Position numbers and translations under genes: made by a program. A stretch of DNA of 20,782 nt. Origin: CAZYPU01 sp049642705. Lineage in GTDB: Bacteria > Omnitrophota > Gorgyraeia > JABMRN01 > RBG-13-46-9. The stretch's first letter is position 1. Each line of letters begins with the position of its first letter. The stretch covers positions 1-20,782 of the forward strand of contig JBARPB010000035.1 in NCBI GenBank assembly GCA_049642705.1. The letters run 5' to 3'. Below are positions 1 to 6,183 of the stretch, in pieces. Under the pieces are notes generated by a model that worked only from the letters and a program-made list of their open reading frames with translations, did not search any database and was not told the DNA's origin.

Positions 1-1590
1 AAAGTGCCCCAGCCCCCTGAAGGATACCGTGGAAAATTGGCGCAGTTCCGCCTGGTTCAGGTTTTTTTCGATATCGCGCACGTAGGACAACGGACAAAAT
101 TTGTCCTTCTTGCCGTAGATGATTACAAGCGGCGTGTCGATGCCCCTGAAACCCTCAAAGGGGGTTAGCTGGAGAAGCTCGCTCATCCTTTCAAGGAAGA
201 CCTTCTTGCCCTGGATAACGCCGTATTCTTTTTTTGTGGTTTTTACGGTCTTGAGCGTCCGTTCCTTCGAGGATTCCAGAATTTCAGGGTATGTTTTATC
301 AACTTCCGTGAGCATCCGTATCTTATCGAGGACATACTCGCATTTGAAATCCAGGATAGGAACCGGCCTGGCGACGCCCAGCATTACGATGCCCCGCAGG
401 CGATTCCCGGATAAATCTAAGCGGGAAAGGTACGAACATACGGAGCCGTGGGCCACGATAAAGGCCTTCTTCTTGTCGGCCTTTTCCTGGTTCAGCAAAA
501 ATTTCAGCGCATTTTCGATGTCTCTTATCGTGTCGTCCAGGCTTACTTCCGCGTTGTTTCCCTGTGATTTCCCCATGCCCCTTGCGTCAAAACGCATGAC
601 GATATTTCCGCCTTCGGCGAGAGACCGGCCTATATCCGTATAGAGACCGGCGTTTTCCCTGTCGTAGGGGGCGTCTTCCGCGACGAGGAGCACGCATGGA
701 AGCTTTCCCTCTTTATGCGGAACCTCTAGGGTTCCTGCAAGAGTGATGCCTTCCGAGGGAAAGATGACTTCGTGCGATGCGTAAAGTTTGTTTTCGTCGC
801 GACTCCTTTCAGTCGTCCCTCGACTGCGCTCGGGACTTCCTTCGGTCGTAATTTTTGGGAAATTCGCCGTCTTTTTTATTAAGAGCGATTTCGACTCGAT
901 TTTCAGCTGAACGATATTCCGGTCTTTTTTCGAGACCCACACATAGCACTTGGGGAGGGCCTTCGACTTTACCGTGAAGAACTCCGTTTTTGTCTTCCTG
1001 CGGCCCACCTTTATGTATTCGTCCCTGATCGAGGTAAAGATAACCCTTGCCCTTGCCGGCGGCAGGAGGTTAAGGGCCTGGTATATGCAGTTAAAAGGCT
1101 GGGCTCCTCCCCTTGCGAAATTATACTTGTCAATGAGCGGAATATAGGTTACGATAGATTCTTCGCTGAAAACCGAGGTGTCTTCGGCGTGCGGGATGCC
1201 GCCTGCGGCGCTCGATTTTGACAAATACCTTGACAGGAAGTTGAACGAGCCGTCTTTGAGGGTGGCGATATACACGGCCTCTGTCGCGGCGGCGAAATTT
1301 TTACACGACTTTAAAAACGTCTCCAGTTTAAAATTCTTCCTGTCGAAAACAAGTTTTTCATGTATTATTTTGCGGTTTAACGCCCTCGGGTAGAAACTCG
1401 TGGATTTATAGATAATTTTATCCTCGGTTTTGTAGCGGTCGATTCTGACGGATCCCGACCTCTCGGGCCCAATTTCTACGGAGTAGAAGAATGTTTGGTG
1501 TTTCTCTTTCTCGAGAAAGAGAAATGCGAATACAAGGAGGGTTATTATCAGGATTATCGTCAGGATAAGGAGTATGTACAGATTTCTCAT
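1..1590 (-). CDS. Alpha/beta-hydrolase-fold membrane-anchored protein, partial (3' end beyond left edge)
   Basis: This frame stays open from the ATG at 1590 to base 1, giving 530 residues without a stop, so the C-terminus is missing. An N-terminal hydrophobic segment (about residues 3-24) acts as a signal anchor. It is followed by a roughly 220-residue N-terminal domain I do not recognise, then from about residue 265 an alpha/beta hydrolase domain of the serine-aminopeptidase/dienelactone type (RFDARGMGKSQG, IIYGKKDKFCP, GLGHF). The acid (D496) and histidine (H529) of the triad are in place. The nucleophile elbow, normally GHSxG, reads AHGSVC around H381-G382, so the serine position is Gly. 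The start overlaps the upstream gene by 4 nt (ATGA), which implies translational coupling in the PilZ operon. A palindromic repeat at 801-848 is translated in frame between the two domains. The fold is likely; substrate and activity are unknown. Confidence 0.8.
   Translation of the reverse strand, partial: MRNLYILLILTIILIITLLVFAFLFLEKEKHQTFFYSVEIGPERSGSVRIDRYKTEDKIIYKSTSFYPRALNRKIIHEKLVFDRKNFKLETFLKSCKNFAAATEAVYIATLKDGSFNFLSRYLSKSSAAGGIPHAEDTSVFSEESIVTYIPLIDKYNFARGGAQPFNCIYQALNLLPPARARVIFTSIRDEYIKVGRRKTKTEFFTVKSKALPKCYVWVSKKDRNIVQLKIESKSLLIKKTANFPKITTEGSPERSRGTTERSRDENKLYASHEVIFPSEGITLAGTLEVPHKEGKLPCVLLVAEDAPYDRENAGLYTDIGRSLAEGGNIVMRFDARGMGKSQGNNAEVSLDDTIRDIENALKFLLNQEKADKKKAFIVAHGSVCSYLSRLDLSGNRLRGIVMLGVARPVPILDFKCEYVLDKIRMLTEVDKTYPEILESSKERTLKTVKTTKKEYGVIQGKKVFLERMSELLQLTPFEGFRGIDTPLVIIYGKKDKFCPLSYVRDIEKNLNQAELRQFSTVSFRGLGHF
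801..848. repeat. GC-rich multi-hairpin repeat element inside a coding sequence
   Basis: Three small inverted repeats follow each other: GACT(801-804)/AGTC(811-814), GTCCC(815-819)/GGGAC(832-836) and GAC(834-836)/GTC(845-847), the last closing over a CTTCGG loop. Bases 831-848 match 20685-20702 in the right-hand intergenic gap at 17 of 18 positions. The element is about 48 bp, a multiple of three, and is read in frame by the minus-strand gene as an Arg/Ser/Glu-rich linker (GSPERSRGTTERSRD). It looks like a dispersed palindromic (REP/MITE-like) element that inserted without breaking the frame. Copy number elsewhere in the genome cannot be seen from here. Confidence 0.6.
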
Positions 1591-2144
1591 TTTATATCAA
1601 GGCCCTCAATCTTATAAACGAGGCTCAAGCGGCCGACATCCGAAAGCTTGGAGAACTTTGATTTGGCCTTCAGGTAGTCGTTGACTTCCTGCGGGCAATT
1701 CTTGAGTTGGTGCTTGAAGGATATGGAGTCGTTCTCCTTAAGAAAGTTTTCTGTAATCCCGCCGATATTAACGAGGGACTCCGGCTCTGTCCCGACAGGA
1801 TAGAACCCCTCGACATAGACGACCTGCCGCTTTGGGTCGCAAAAAGAGACCTTTAACTTCAAGGAATATATCTTTTTGTTCGAGGTGTTCTTGACGGTGC
1901 CCTCGACGACGGGCCTGCCCCTTGAGGCGCCTTCGGTGCCGAATTTTGCCTGCAGATTTATCAGTATATACTTGCCGAAGACGCGGGCGTTCAGGTCATA
2001 AAGGGCGATGCGGTAGTTCTTCCTTATATTCTGTTCCTTCCATTCAAGATAGGCGTAAAACCCAAAAAGCGTAAGCGCAAGGACCGCTACGATAACCGAG
2101 GAGGAGATTATTATTACAAGCGTGCTTGTCTGCTTAATACGCAT
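1587..2144 (-). CDS. Single-pass membrane protein with FxLYD-like exterior domain
   Basis: This 185-residue protein has one strong transmembrane helix at about residues 9-33, followed by a charged stretch (EWKEQNIRKNYR) and a beta-rich domain. Residues about 78-165 (VVEGTVKNTSNKKIYSLKLK, then a GG pair and a hydrophobic C-terminal strand) resemble the FxLYD/DUF3426-type fold found outside the membrane in many envelope proteins. The likely topology is N-in with the domain in the periplasm. The ATG at 2144 has a GAGG Shine-Dalgarno 8 nt upstream and lies 31 nt inside the end of the DUF4416 gene. Its stop overlaps the start of the hydrolase-fold gene by 4 nt. No enzymatic motif is visible. Function is unknown; a scaffold or sensor role for the neighbouring envelope protein is only inferred from gene order. 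Confidence 0.7.
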   Translation of the reverse strand: MRIKQTSTLVIIISSSVIVAVLALTLFGFYAYLEWKEQNIRKNYRIALYDLNARVFGKYILINLQAKFGTEGASRGRPVVEGTVKNTSNKKIYSLKLKVSFCDPKRQVVYVEGFYPVGTEPESLVNIGGITENFLKENDSISFKHQLKNCPQEVNDYLKAKSKFSKLSDVGRLSLVYKIEGLDIK

Positions 2145-2686
2145 GGCGCGGCCTCAAAGGTAATTTTTTTCACCTGTTCAAGATACGCCGACCTTACCGA
2201 ATTAAAAAACTCGATATACGCGTCGGTTTTGTAATCCGGATACGTCCAGGGAAGTGCCCGGAAAGATTTATTCGAGAACTGAAGCTCCAGATCAGCGTAT
2301 ATGCCTTCGTCAATATATATGCGGTGGCTCCGGTTTTTTGTGGTAAAAAGCACCAGCTTTGTCAACGACACGTATCCCGGATCGATATTGATGGTCCGCG
2401 CGTTTTTTTCGGACAATTTTTTTTCGACCGAATTGGTGTATAATTTAATGCGATAGTTTTTGCGAAGCCGGACAGGCCTCTTAAAACTGAAGAATTTTCT
2501 CTTAAGGTTTTGACCAAACTCCTTCTCATAGTAAGGCGTGCAAGAGAAATTGAATGTGCCCGATTCATTATCGATCTTGCCGAATTTCTTCTCGAGGATG
2601 TGCCTTACGAGGGTGAATCGGGATGGCCTTGCTGAAATGAGACCCACGACCAATTTTACAGGAATATGCCGAAGAGCCTTGCCCAT
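2114..2686 (-). CDS. DUF4416 family protein
   Basis: This 190-residue protein has the hallmarks of DUF4416: PVKLVVGLISA near the N-terminus (9-19), a PYYEKEFG segment (51-58), then NIDPGYVSLTKLVL (100-113), SHRIYIDEGIYADLEL (120-135) and WTYPDY (147-152), followed by a final FFNSVRSAYLEQ helix. The length is typical of the family. No membrane segment or signal peptide is present, so it should be cytoplasmic. The family has no assigned biochemical role. Its start lies 2 nt after the stop of the membrane PilZ gene and its end overlaps the next gene by 31 nt, placing it inside a five-gene operon with two c-di-GMP receptor-like proteins. This is a context for function rather than evidence of it. 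Confidence 0.85.
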   Translation of the reverse strand: MGKALRHIPVKLVVGLISARPSRFTLVRHILEKKFGKIDNESGTFNFSCTPYYEKEFGQNLKRKFFSFKRPVRLRKNYRIKLYTNSVEKKLSEKNARTINIDPGYVSLTKLVLFTTKNRSHRIYIDEGIYADLELQFSNKSFRALPWTYPDYKTDAYIEFFNSVRSAYLEQVKKITFEAAPCVLSRQARL

Positions 2687-2688
2687 CC

Positions 2689-3171
2689 CTAGCGTTTCTG
2701 AGCTTGCAAGTTACGTATAAAATCGAAGAGCCTTCTATCGTCGGAGTCTTGAAACTTGGAAAATTTTATTCCCGTGTTGAAAAGTCTTTTCAAGTAAGTT
2801 TTCTCATCCTCTTGCGATTCTTCCGCCCAGACGACTTTGCCGCGTGCTTTTATGAGGCTGCTTTCGTCGGGCAGTTTTATTTCCACTCGAAGCGGTGTGC
2901 CCTTCTCGATTTTTTCGTCCAGGAGGAGCCTGATGCCCCCTAGGGATATATCCGCGCTTTTCACAGCTTGTGCGGTTCCGTTTTCGAAGTATTTGACCTG
3001 CAATGATATATTTAAGCGGTCGACGCTGCGCCGTTCTGCACCGTCCCAGTACCCCTTTAGTTTCACCAGGTGCATGCCCCTGGTGCGGTTTCGCCTGTCG
3101 TCAACGATGAGCATCGAGAAAATCATCACGAGTATCACGATGATTAAAAGCTCGATGAAAAGTATTAACAT
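2689..3171 (-). CDS. Membrane-anchored PilZ domain protein
   Basis: The protein has 160 residues. Residues 1-23 form one hydrophobic helix (MLILFIELLIIVILVMIF), followed by a basic juxtamembrane stretch (DDRRNRTRG) and a cytoplasmic PilZ domain at about 45-155. Both canonical c-di-GMP binding motifs are present: RxxxR (R48-S-V-D-R52) and DxSxxG (D74-I-S-L-G-G79). Family knowledge says such domains bind dimeric c-di-GMP and change conformation; the effector is unknown. The ATG at 3171 overlaps the stop of the upstream PilZ gene by 7 nt, and the stop is 2 nt before the DUF4416 start. A membrane receptor directly after a soluble one suggests that c-di-GMP is read at two places in one operon. Confidence 0.85.
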   Translation of the reverse strand: MLILFIELLIIVILVMIFSMLIVDDRRNRTRGMHLVKLKGYWDGAERRSVDRLNISLQVKYFENGTAQAVKSADISLGGIRLLLDEKIEKGTPLRVEIKLPDESSLIKARGKVVWAEESQEDEKTYLKRLFNTGIKFSKFQDSDDRRLFDFIRNLQAQKR

Positions 3172-3548
3172 TTGTTTTTCGCTCTTTGATTTATATAGTC
3201 AAGAATGGATTCCCTGTCTTTGACTGAGATGTTGTCGAAGAATATAGCGACGTCGTAGTGAACAATGGCCCCGTCTATTATAACCGGGTGCTCCCTTACC
3301 ACAACGCCGTCTGTCTCGATTTTTGCGGTCTGGTCCGCTCCGGATGGGTCCTTTTTACTTTTGGGCAGGATAAGAAGGACTTTTATTCTGGACAAGAGCG
3401 GTATCTCTTTTTCCACCTTGCAGTATACGCCCGAGGCGCTTATGTCAAGACTCTGCGTAATGATATCTATATCGCCGGATTTGACCTTGAGCGATATATT
3501 CCTGTCTTTAAGGCGCGGGTATTTTCTTTTCTCACCTTTTGTAGGCAC
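3165..3548 (-). CDS. Soluble PilZ domain protein, first gene of operon
   Basis: This 127-residue protein is nearly all PilZ domain. It shows RxxxR as R8-K-Y-P-R12 and DxSxxG as D35-I-S-A-S-G40, then a typical beta barrel and a final helix (VKDRESILDYINQRA). Both c-di-GMP binding motifs are intact. The start is GTG at 3548, preceded by AAGGA with 8 nt spacing, and a very good promoter lies immediately upstream (3573-3601). It is therefore the first gene of the PilZ / PilZ-TM / DUF4416 / FxLYD-like / hydrolase-fold operon. No other domain is attached, so it probably acts by binding a partner protein. Confidence 0.85.
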   Translation of the reverse strand: MPTKGEKRKYPRLKDRNISLKVKSGDIDIITQSLDISASGVYCKVEKEIPLLSRIKVLLILPKSKKDPSGADQTAKIETDGVVVREHPVIIDGAIVHYDVAIFFDNISVKDRESILDYINQRAKNKC

Positions 3549-3572
3549 TATTACCGTCCTTCATTAGATATA

Positions 3573-3601
3573 ATTATATCCCTATTTAATCTCTATTGCA
3601 A
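3573..3601 (-). promoter_or_regulatory. Sigma70-type promoter of the PilZ operon
   Basis: Reading the minus strand, TTGCAA (3601-3596), a 17-nt spacer and a perfect TATAAT (3578-3573) precede the GTG start at 3548 by about 25 nt. The -35 box overlaps the last codons of the Cys4 protein gene (stop at 3604-3606), so the operon is transcribed independently of that gene. Confidence 0.75.
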
Positions 3602-3603
3602 GA

Positions 3604-3828
3604 TTATTTTGTGGTGGGTTTTTCCTCGGCCTTTTCCTTGGCTTCCTTCGCGGCTTTTTTTGACTTTTTCCAGCATCCCTTGCCGCAGAAGTACTTGCCC
3701 TCGCGGTAGTACCAGAGTTTCTTTATGCTTTTATTGCAGGCGACACACTCGGTAGGCCGGGAGGGTTTTCCCGGTTCGGCGGCCTTGGGTTTTTCCGCGG
3801 GCTTTTCTTGTCGTTTTTCTTCACTCAT
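3604..3828 (-). CDS. Small basic Cys4 (zinc-ribbon-like) protein
   Basis: The 74-residue product has a Lys/Glu/Pro/Ala-rich head (1-25), a small cysteine cluster C28-x2-C31 ... C48-x3-C52 around WYYREGKYFC, and a Lys/Ala/Glu-rich tail. The Cys4 pattern suggests one structural zinc, similar to TRASH- or FLZ-like mini-ribbons, but I cannot assign a family. The flanks are low complexity and probably disordered. It may bind nucleic acid or a protein partner; this is speculation. A terminator lies upstream at 3866-3910 and a TATAAG box at about 3866-3861 could start its own short transcript. GGA lies 4 nt before the ATG. Confidence 0.65.
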   Translation of the reverse strand: MSEEKRQEKPAEKPKAAEPGKPSRPTECVACNKSIKKLWYYREGKYFCGKGCWKKSKKAAKEAKEKAEEKPTTK

Positions 3829-3865
3829 GATTTCCAGACGCTTTTATCCTTTCTCCGTTTCTTAT

Positions 3866-3910
3866 AAAAAAAGAGGAACAGACGCTTAAGTCATCCATTC
3901 CTCTTTTTTT
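3866..3910 (-). terminator. Intrinsic terminator behind the TIGR04073 gene
   Basis: A perfect 13-bp inverted repeat, AAAAAAAGAGGAA (3866-3878) and TTCCTCTTTTTTT (3898-3910), encloses a 19-nt loop. On the minus strand the stem begins 29 nt after the TIGR04073 stop and ends in a T-run. Because the stem carries A-runs and T-runs symmetrically, it could also act on the plus strand. Confidence 0.8.
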
Positions 3911-3939
3911 ACGCTTTTCAAAAGAAAAGCAGTCAAAAT

Positions 3940-4263
3940 TTATTCTTCGCTAAATACAAATTCTGGCTCTAGAACGGGCGCATAGTCTTCCGGAATCGGG
4001 AATGGGAAAGTCACAGTTTCATAGACGCCGGCGCCGGTTCTCACGATTGCCATTCCTATGCCCTTTACAAGACCGACTGTCAGGCCAGAAAATATATTGT
4101 CCTCTATGCTCGTGTCATAAATATTTTTCGGAAGTTCAACCCAGCCCGTTAAGATATTTGCAAGACCGCGTGCGAGCTTCTTGCCCATATCCTGAGCAAA
4201 ACATGTTGTGGTTAAGCTGAATATCATTAACAGGGCCACACAGATTATAAATCCCTTTTTCAT
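3940..4263 (-). CDS. Secreted exosortase-associated protein, TIGR04073 family
   Basis: This 107-residue protein has a clear Sec signal peptide (MKKGFIICVALLMIFSLTTT, cleavage after CFA at 23). The mature part has the TIGR04073 pattern: GKKLARGLANILTGWVELPK, a glycine-rich amphipathic middle (GLTVGLVKGIGMAIVRTGAG) and the proline-rich end TFPFPIPEDYAPVLEPEF. The length is normal for the family, which is found in many genomes with PEP-CTERM/exosortase sorting but whose function is unknown. It is probably periplasmic or outer-membrane associated. It has a textbook promoter and an AGGAGGTG ribosome site 11 nt before the ATG, followed by a strong terminator, so it is monocistronic and probably highly expressed. 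Confidence 0.85.
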   Translation of the reverse strand: MKKGFIICVALLMIFSLTTTCFAQDMGKKLARGLANILTGWVELPKNIYDTSIEDNIFSGLTVGLVKGIGMAIVRTGAGVYETVTFPFPIPEDYAPVLEPEFVFSEE

Positions 4264-4309
4264 ATTTCTATTTCACCTCCTTTGCTTTTTCGTTACTGCC
4301 TTGTTAGGA

Positions 4310-4338
4310 AGTATATCATAATAAAATTTCTTTGTCAA
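4310..4338 (-). promoter_or_regulatory. Near-consensus sigma70 promoter of the TIGR04073 gene
   Basis: On the minus strand a perfect TTGACA (4338-4333), a 17-nt spacer and TATACT (4315-4310) stand about 47 nt before the start codon. The 8-bp palindrome CCTTAAGG (4341-4348) lies directly upstream of the -35 box. This is the strongest promoter match in the window. Confidence 0.85.
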
Positions 4339-4351
4339 CCCCTTAAGGCGA

Positions 4352-4714
4352 TTATTTTTTTAACTGGGCCTCAACGATTTTCGATATCCTGTTTTTACCG
4401 TCTTCGTTTATATCAACAAATTCGATGCCCGTGTCGTAATAGACGGCGCCCTTCTCCTTGGGATCTCTTTTTTTGACGACCCAGACCACGGTGCCGCTGC
4501 ATTTAATATTTAAGGGAGTCTCGTCTTCCAGGTCGAGTTCCAAATCAACGCCCCGAAAAAGCCCCAGGTCTTCCTTAACAATAACGCATATACCGCCCGC
4601 GCCGAGATTTTCCGTACGCGTCGAAATCGTTTTCGTAGAGCCCTTTTTTCGCATGTAAATAACGCACCTGTAATGGACCCTTGGGAATTTTCTTCTGTCA
4701 ATACCGTTCCACAT
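4352..4714 (-). CDS. PilZ domain protein with altered second motif
   Basis: I place the start at the ATG at 4714 (MWNGIDRRKFPR) because GAGGTG lies 6 nt upstream and a promoter lies about 30 nt upstream. The frame remains open further upstream to 4783, but that extension would run through the promoter. The 120-residue protein is a stand-alone PilZ domain. RxxxR is R8-K-F-P-R12. The second motif reads N36-L-G-A-G-G41, with Gly where DxSxxG has Ser, so nucleotide affinity may differ from the other two PilZ proteins. It is divergently transcribed from the GspA/GspB-like operon across a 149-bp gap, which makes a functional link to that machinery plausible but unproven. Confidence 0.82.
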   Translation of the reverse strand: MWNGIDRRKFPRVHYRCVIYMRKKGSTKTISTRTENLGAGGICVIVKEDLGLFRGVDLELDLEDETPLNIKCSGTVVWVVKKRDPKEKGAVYYDTGIEFVDINEDGKNRISKIVEAQLKK

Positions 4715-4742
4715 CGTAAACACCTCTAAATGAATACATACA

Positions 4743-4771
4743 AGTATATCCAATAGATCCGCGAAAAGCAA
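4743..4771 (-). promoter_or_regulatory. Promoter of the divergent PilZ gene
   Basis: On the minus strand TTGCTT (4771-4766), a 17-nt spacer and TATACT (4748-4743) precede the ATG at 4714. Its position rules out the longer reading frame that starts at 4783. Confidence 0.7.
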
Positions 4772-4806
4772 GTTTTTTTTCAAATGAAGGCCATGGCCGA
4801 ATTTGC

Positions 4807-4836
4807 TTTACAAGAGAGCCCTTAAGGTAATATAAT
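4807..4836 (+). promoter_or_regulatory. Promoter of the GspA/GspB-like operon
   Basis: TTTACA (4807-4812), an 18-nt spacer and a perfect TATAAT (4831-4836) precede the ATG at 4864. AAGGAAGGGG at 4848-4857 serves as ribosome site with 6 nt spacing. The palindrome CCTTAAGG occupies 4820-4827, between the two boxes. Confidence 0.75.
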
Positions 4837-4863
4837 ATAGACCAAGTAAGGAAGGGGCTAGCC

Positions 4864-5688
4864 ATGTACCTGGATTTTTACGGTTTAAAAGAAAACCCTT
4901 TTAACGTAACAAGCGACCCGAATTTTCTTTATTTAAGCAGGGCCCACAGGGAGGCGCTTTCATATCTTCTTTACGGCATTAAAGAAAAAAAGGGTTTCTT
5001 GGAGATTACCGGCGAAGTCGGCGCGGGAAAAACCACCCTCTGCAAAGCCCTCCTCAACCAGCTGGGCAGCGATGCAAAGACAGCATTTATCCTCAACCCG
5101 AACCTGTCCGAACTTCAGCTTCTGGAGGCGATCGTTGAGGATTTCGGAATAAAACCGGCACGCAGGACCAAGGTTTCGCTTTTGCGCCAGTTGAACAACT
5201 TTCTGCTAGAAGAGCTCAGGAAAAACTCCAACGTCGTTCTCATCCTGGACGAAGCGCAGGACATGAAGAACCGAACGCTGGAGGCGATCAGACTTCTCTC
5301 GAACCTGGAGACGGACAAGGAAAAATTATTTCAGATCGTACTGGTCGGCCAGCCGGAACTGCGGCGCAAACTAAAATCCCCTTCACTTCTGCAGCTGCGC
5401 CAAAGGATAGGAGTGAGGTTTCATATAAACCCGCTTCAAAAAGAAGAAATCGAGAAGTACATATACCACCGCCTGAAGGTTGCGGGTTCCGGCGGTGATG
5501 CGTATTTTACCGAAGACGCCCTGGATAAAATTTTTAGGTTTTCAGACGGCATACCCCGCCTCATAAATCTCGTATGCGACAAGGCTCTCCTTTCCGGGTT
5601 CGTCCTGGGTACGAAAAGCATAAACGGGGACACTATTGATAAGAGTGTTTTTGAGATTGAGGGCATGCCACAGGAGATAAAGGTATGA
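4864..5688 (+). CDS. GspA/ExeA-type AAA ATPase
   Basis: This 274-residue protein begins with MYLDFYGLKENPFNVTSDP, the standard opening of the ExeA/GspA family and of the related PEP-CTERM/XrtA-associated ATPase (TIGR03015). Walker A is G50-EVGAGKT57 and Walker B is VVLILDE (124-130), followed by a sensor segment (IVLVGQPEL) and a C-terminal lid helix bundle with SDGIPRLINLVCDKAL. In Aeromonas, ExeA uses ATP with ExeB to move the type II secretion secretin across peptidoglycan. The length matches an ATPase-only form without the C-terminal peptidoglycan-binding domain of true ExeA. The next gene is GspB-like and overlaps by 4 nt, supporting a two-subunit complex. The substrate may be a secretin, a type IV pilus or an exosortase system; I cannot choose between them from this window. 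Confidence 0.88.
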   Translation: MYLDFYGLKENPFNVTSDPNFLYLSRAHREALSYLLYGIKEKKGFLEITGEVGAGKTTLCKALLNQLGSDAKTAFILNPNLSELQLLEAIVEDFGIKPARRTKVSLLRQLNNFLLEELRKNSNVVLILDEAQDMKNRTLEAIRLLSNLETDKEKLFQIVLVGQPELRRKLKSPSLLQLRQRIGVRFHINPLQKEEIEKYIYHRLKVAGSGGDAYFTEDALDKIFRFSDGIPRLINLVCDKALLSGFVLGTKSINGDTIDKSVFEIEGMPQEIKV

Positions 5689-6170
5689 GTATTATCGCCG
5701 AGGCGCTTAAAAAGGCACAGAAAAGTCCTTCCCAGCGAAAAAAAACGTTTAAACCGAACTTTGTCCGCCTGCGTGTATATCTGGTTTTTGCCGCGGCCGG
5801 TTCCGCGCTTTTACTCGCTATTCTATTGCTTTCTTTCCTGGGCCGAAGCCTGCTTGGAAGAAATGAGAAAGTTGCCGGCCCGGCTGCGGCTGCGAGTCCC
5901 TCGTACGCGCTTGAGGCGGATGAGGTAAAGCAGGAGGAAATAGCAGAAACCGCTCCACTTCTTCCCGCATACGTTACGCTTGCCGAAGTTAACGAATCGA
6001 TAAAGGTGAGCGGTATTATGTACACGCCCAAGAAGCCGCTTGTGGTAATAAACGACAGCATATGGGGCGAGGGTGATACCGTAGGTAAGTTTAAAATAAT
6101 TAAAATTGAGCGGAATTTTATTAAGGTTGATTCGAACGGCCAGGACTTTATCGTCAAACTGAAACGCTAA
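5685..6170 (+). CDS. GspB-like bitopic membrane protein
   Basis: The 161-residue protein starts MSIIAEALKKAQ, the typical cytoplasmic head of GspB/ExeB proteins. A transmembrane helix lies at about 31-52, followed by an Ala/Pro-rich periplasmic linker (60-95). The C-terminal domain, about 98-161, shows VSGIMYTPKKPLVVINDSIW, GEGDTVG and a final strand pair, resembling the GspB/GspC/PilP-type homology region. The start overlaps the ATPase stop by 4 nt (ATGA), so the two are almost certainly made together. It probably anchors the ATPase to the inner membrane and contacts periplasmic partners. The gene converges on the GNAT gene with only 13 nt between stops and no obvious terminator. Confidence 0.82.
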   Translation: MSIIAEALKKAQKSPSQRKKTFKPNFVRLRVYLVFAAAGSALLLAILLLSFLGRSLLGRNEKVAGPAAAASPSYALEADEVKQEEIAETAPLLPAYVTLAEVNESIKVSGIMYTPKKPLVVINDSIWGEGDTVGKFKIIKIERNFIKVDSNGQDFIVKLKR

Positions 6171-6183
6171 GCATCTTTTGCCA

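Noticed and set aside
119..643. 174-codon plus-strand open frame
   Set aside because: It is the antisense shadow of the hydrolase-fold gene, which shows conserved motifs in the minus frame; the plus product has no recognisable features.
4715..4783. N-terminal extension of the third PilZ gene to 4783
   Set aside because: The extension covers a good promoter (4743-4771), while the ATG at 4714 has a ribosome site and the usual PilZ opening.
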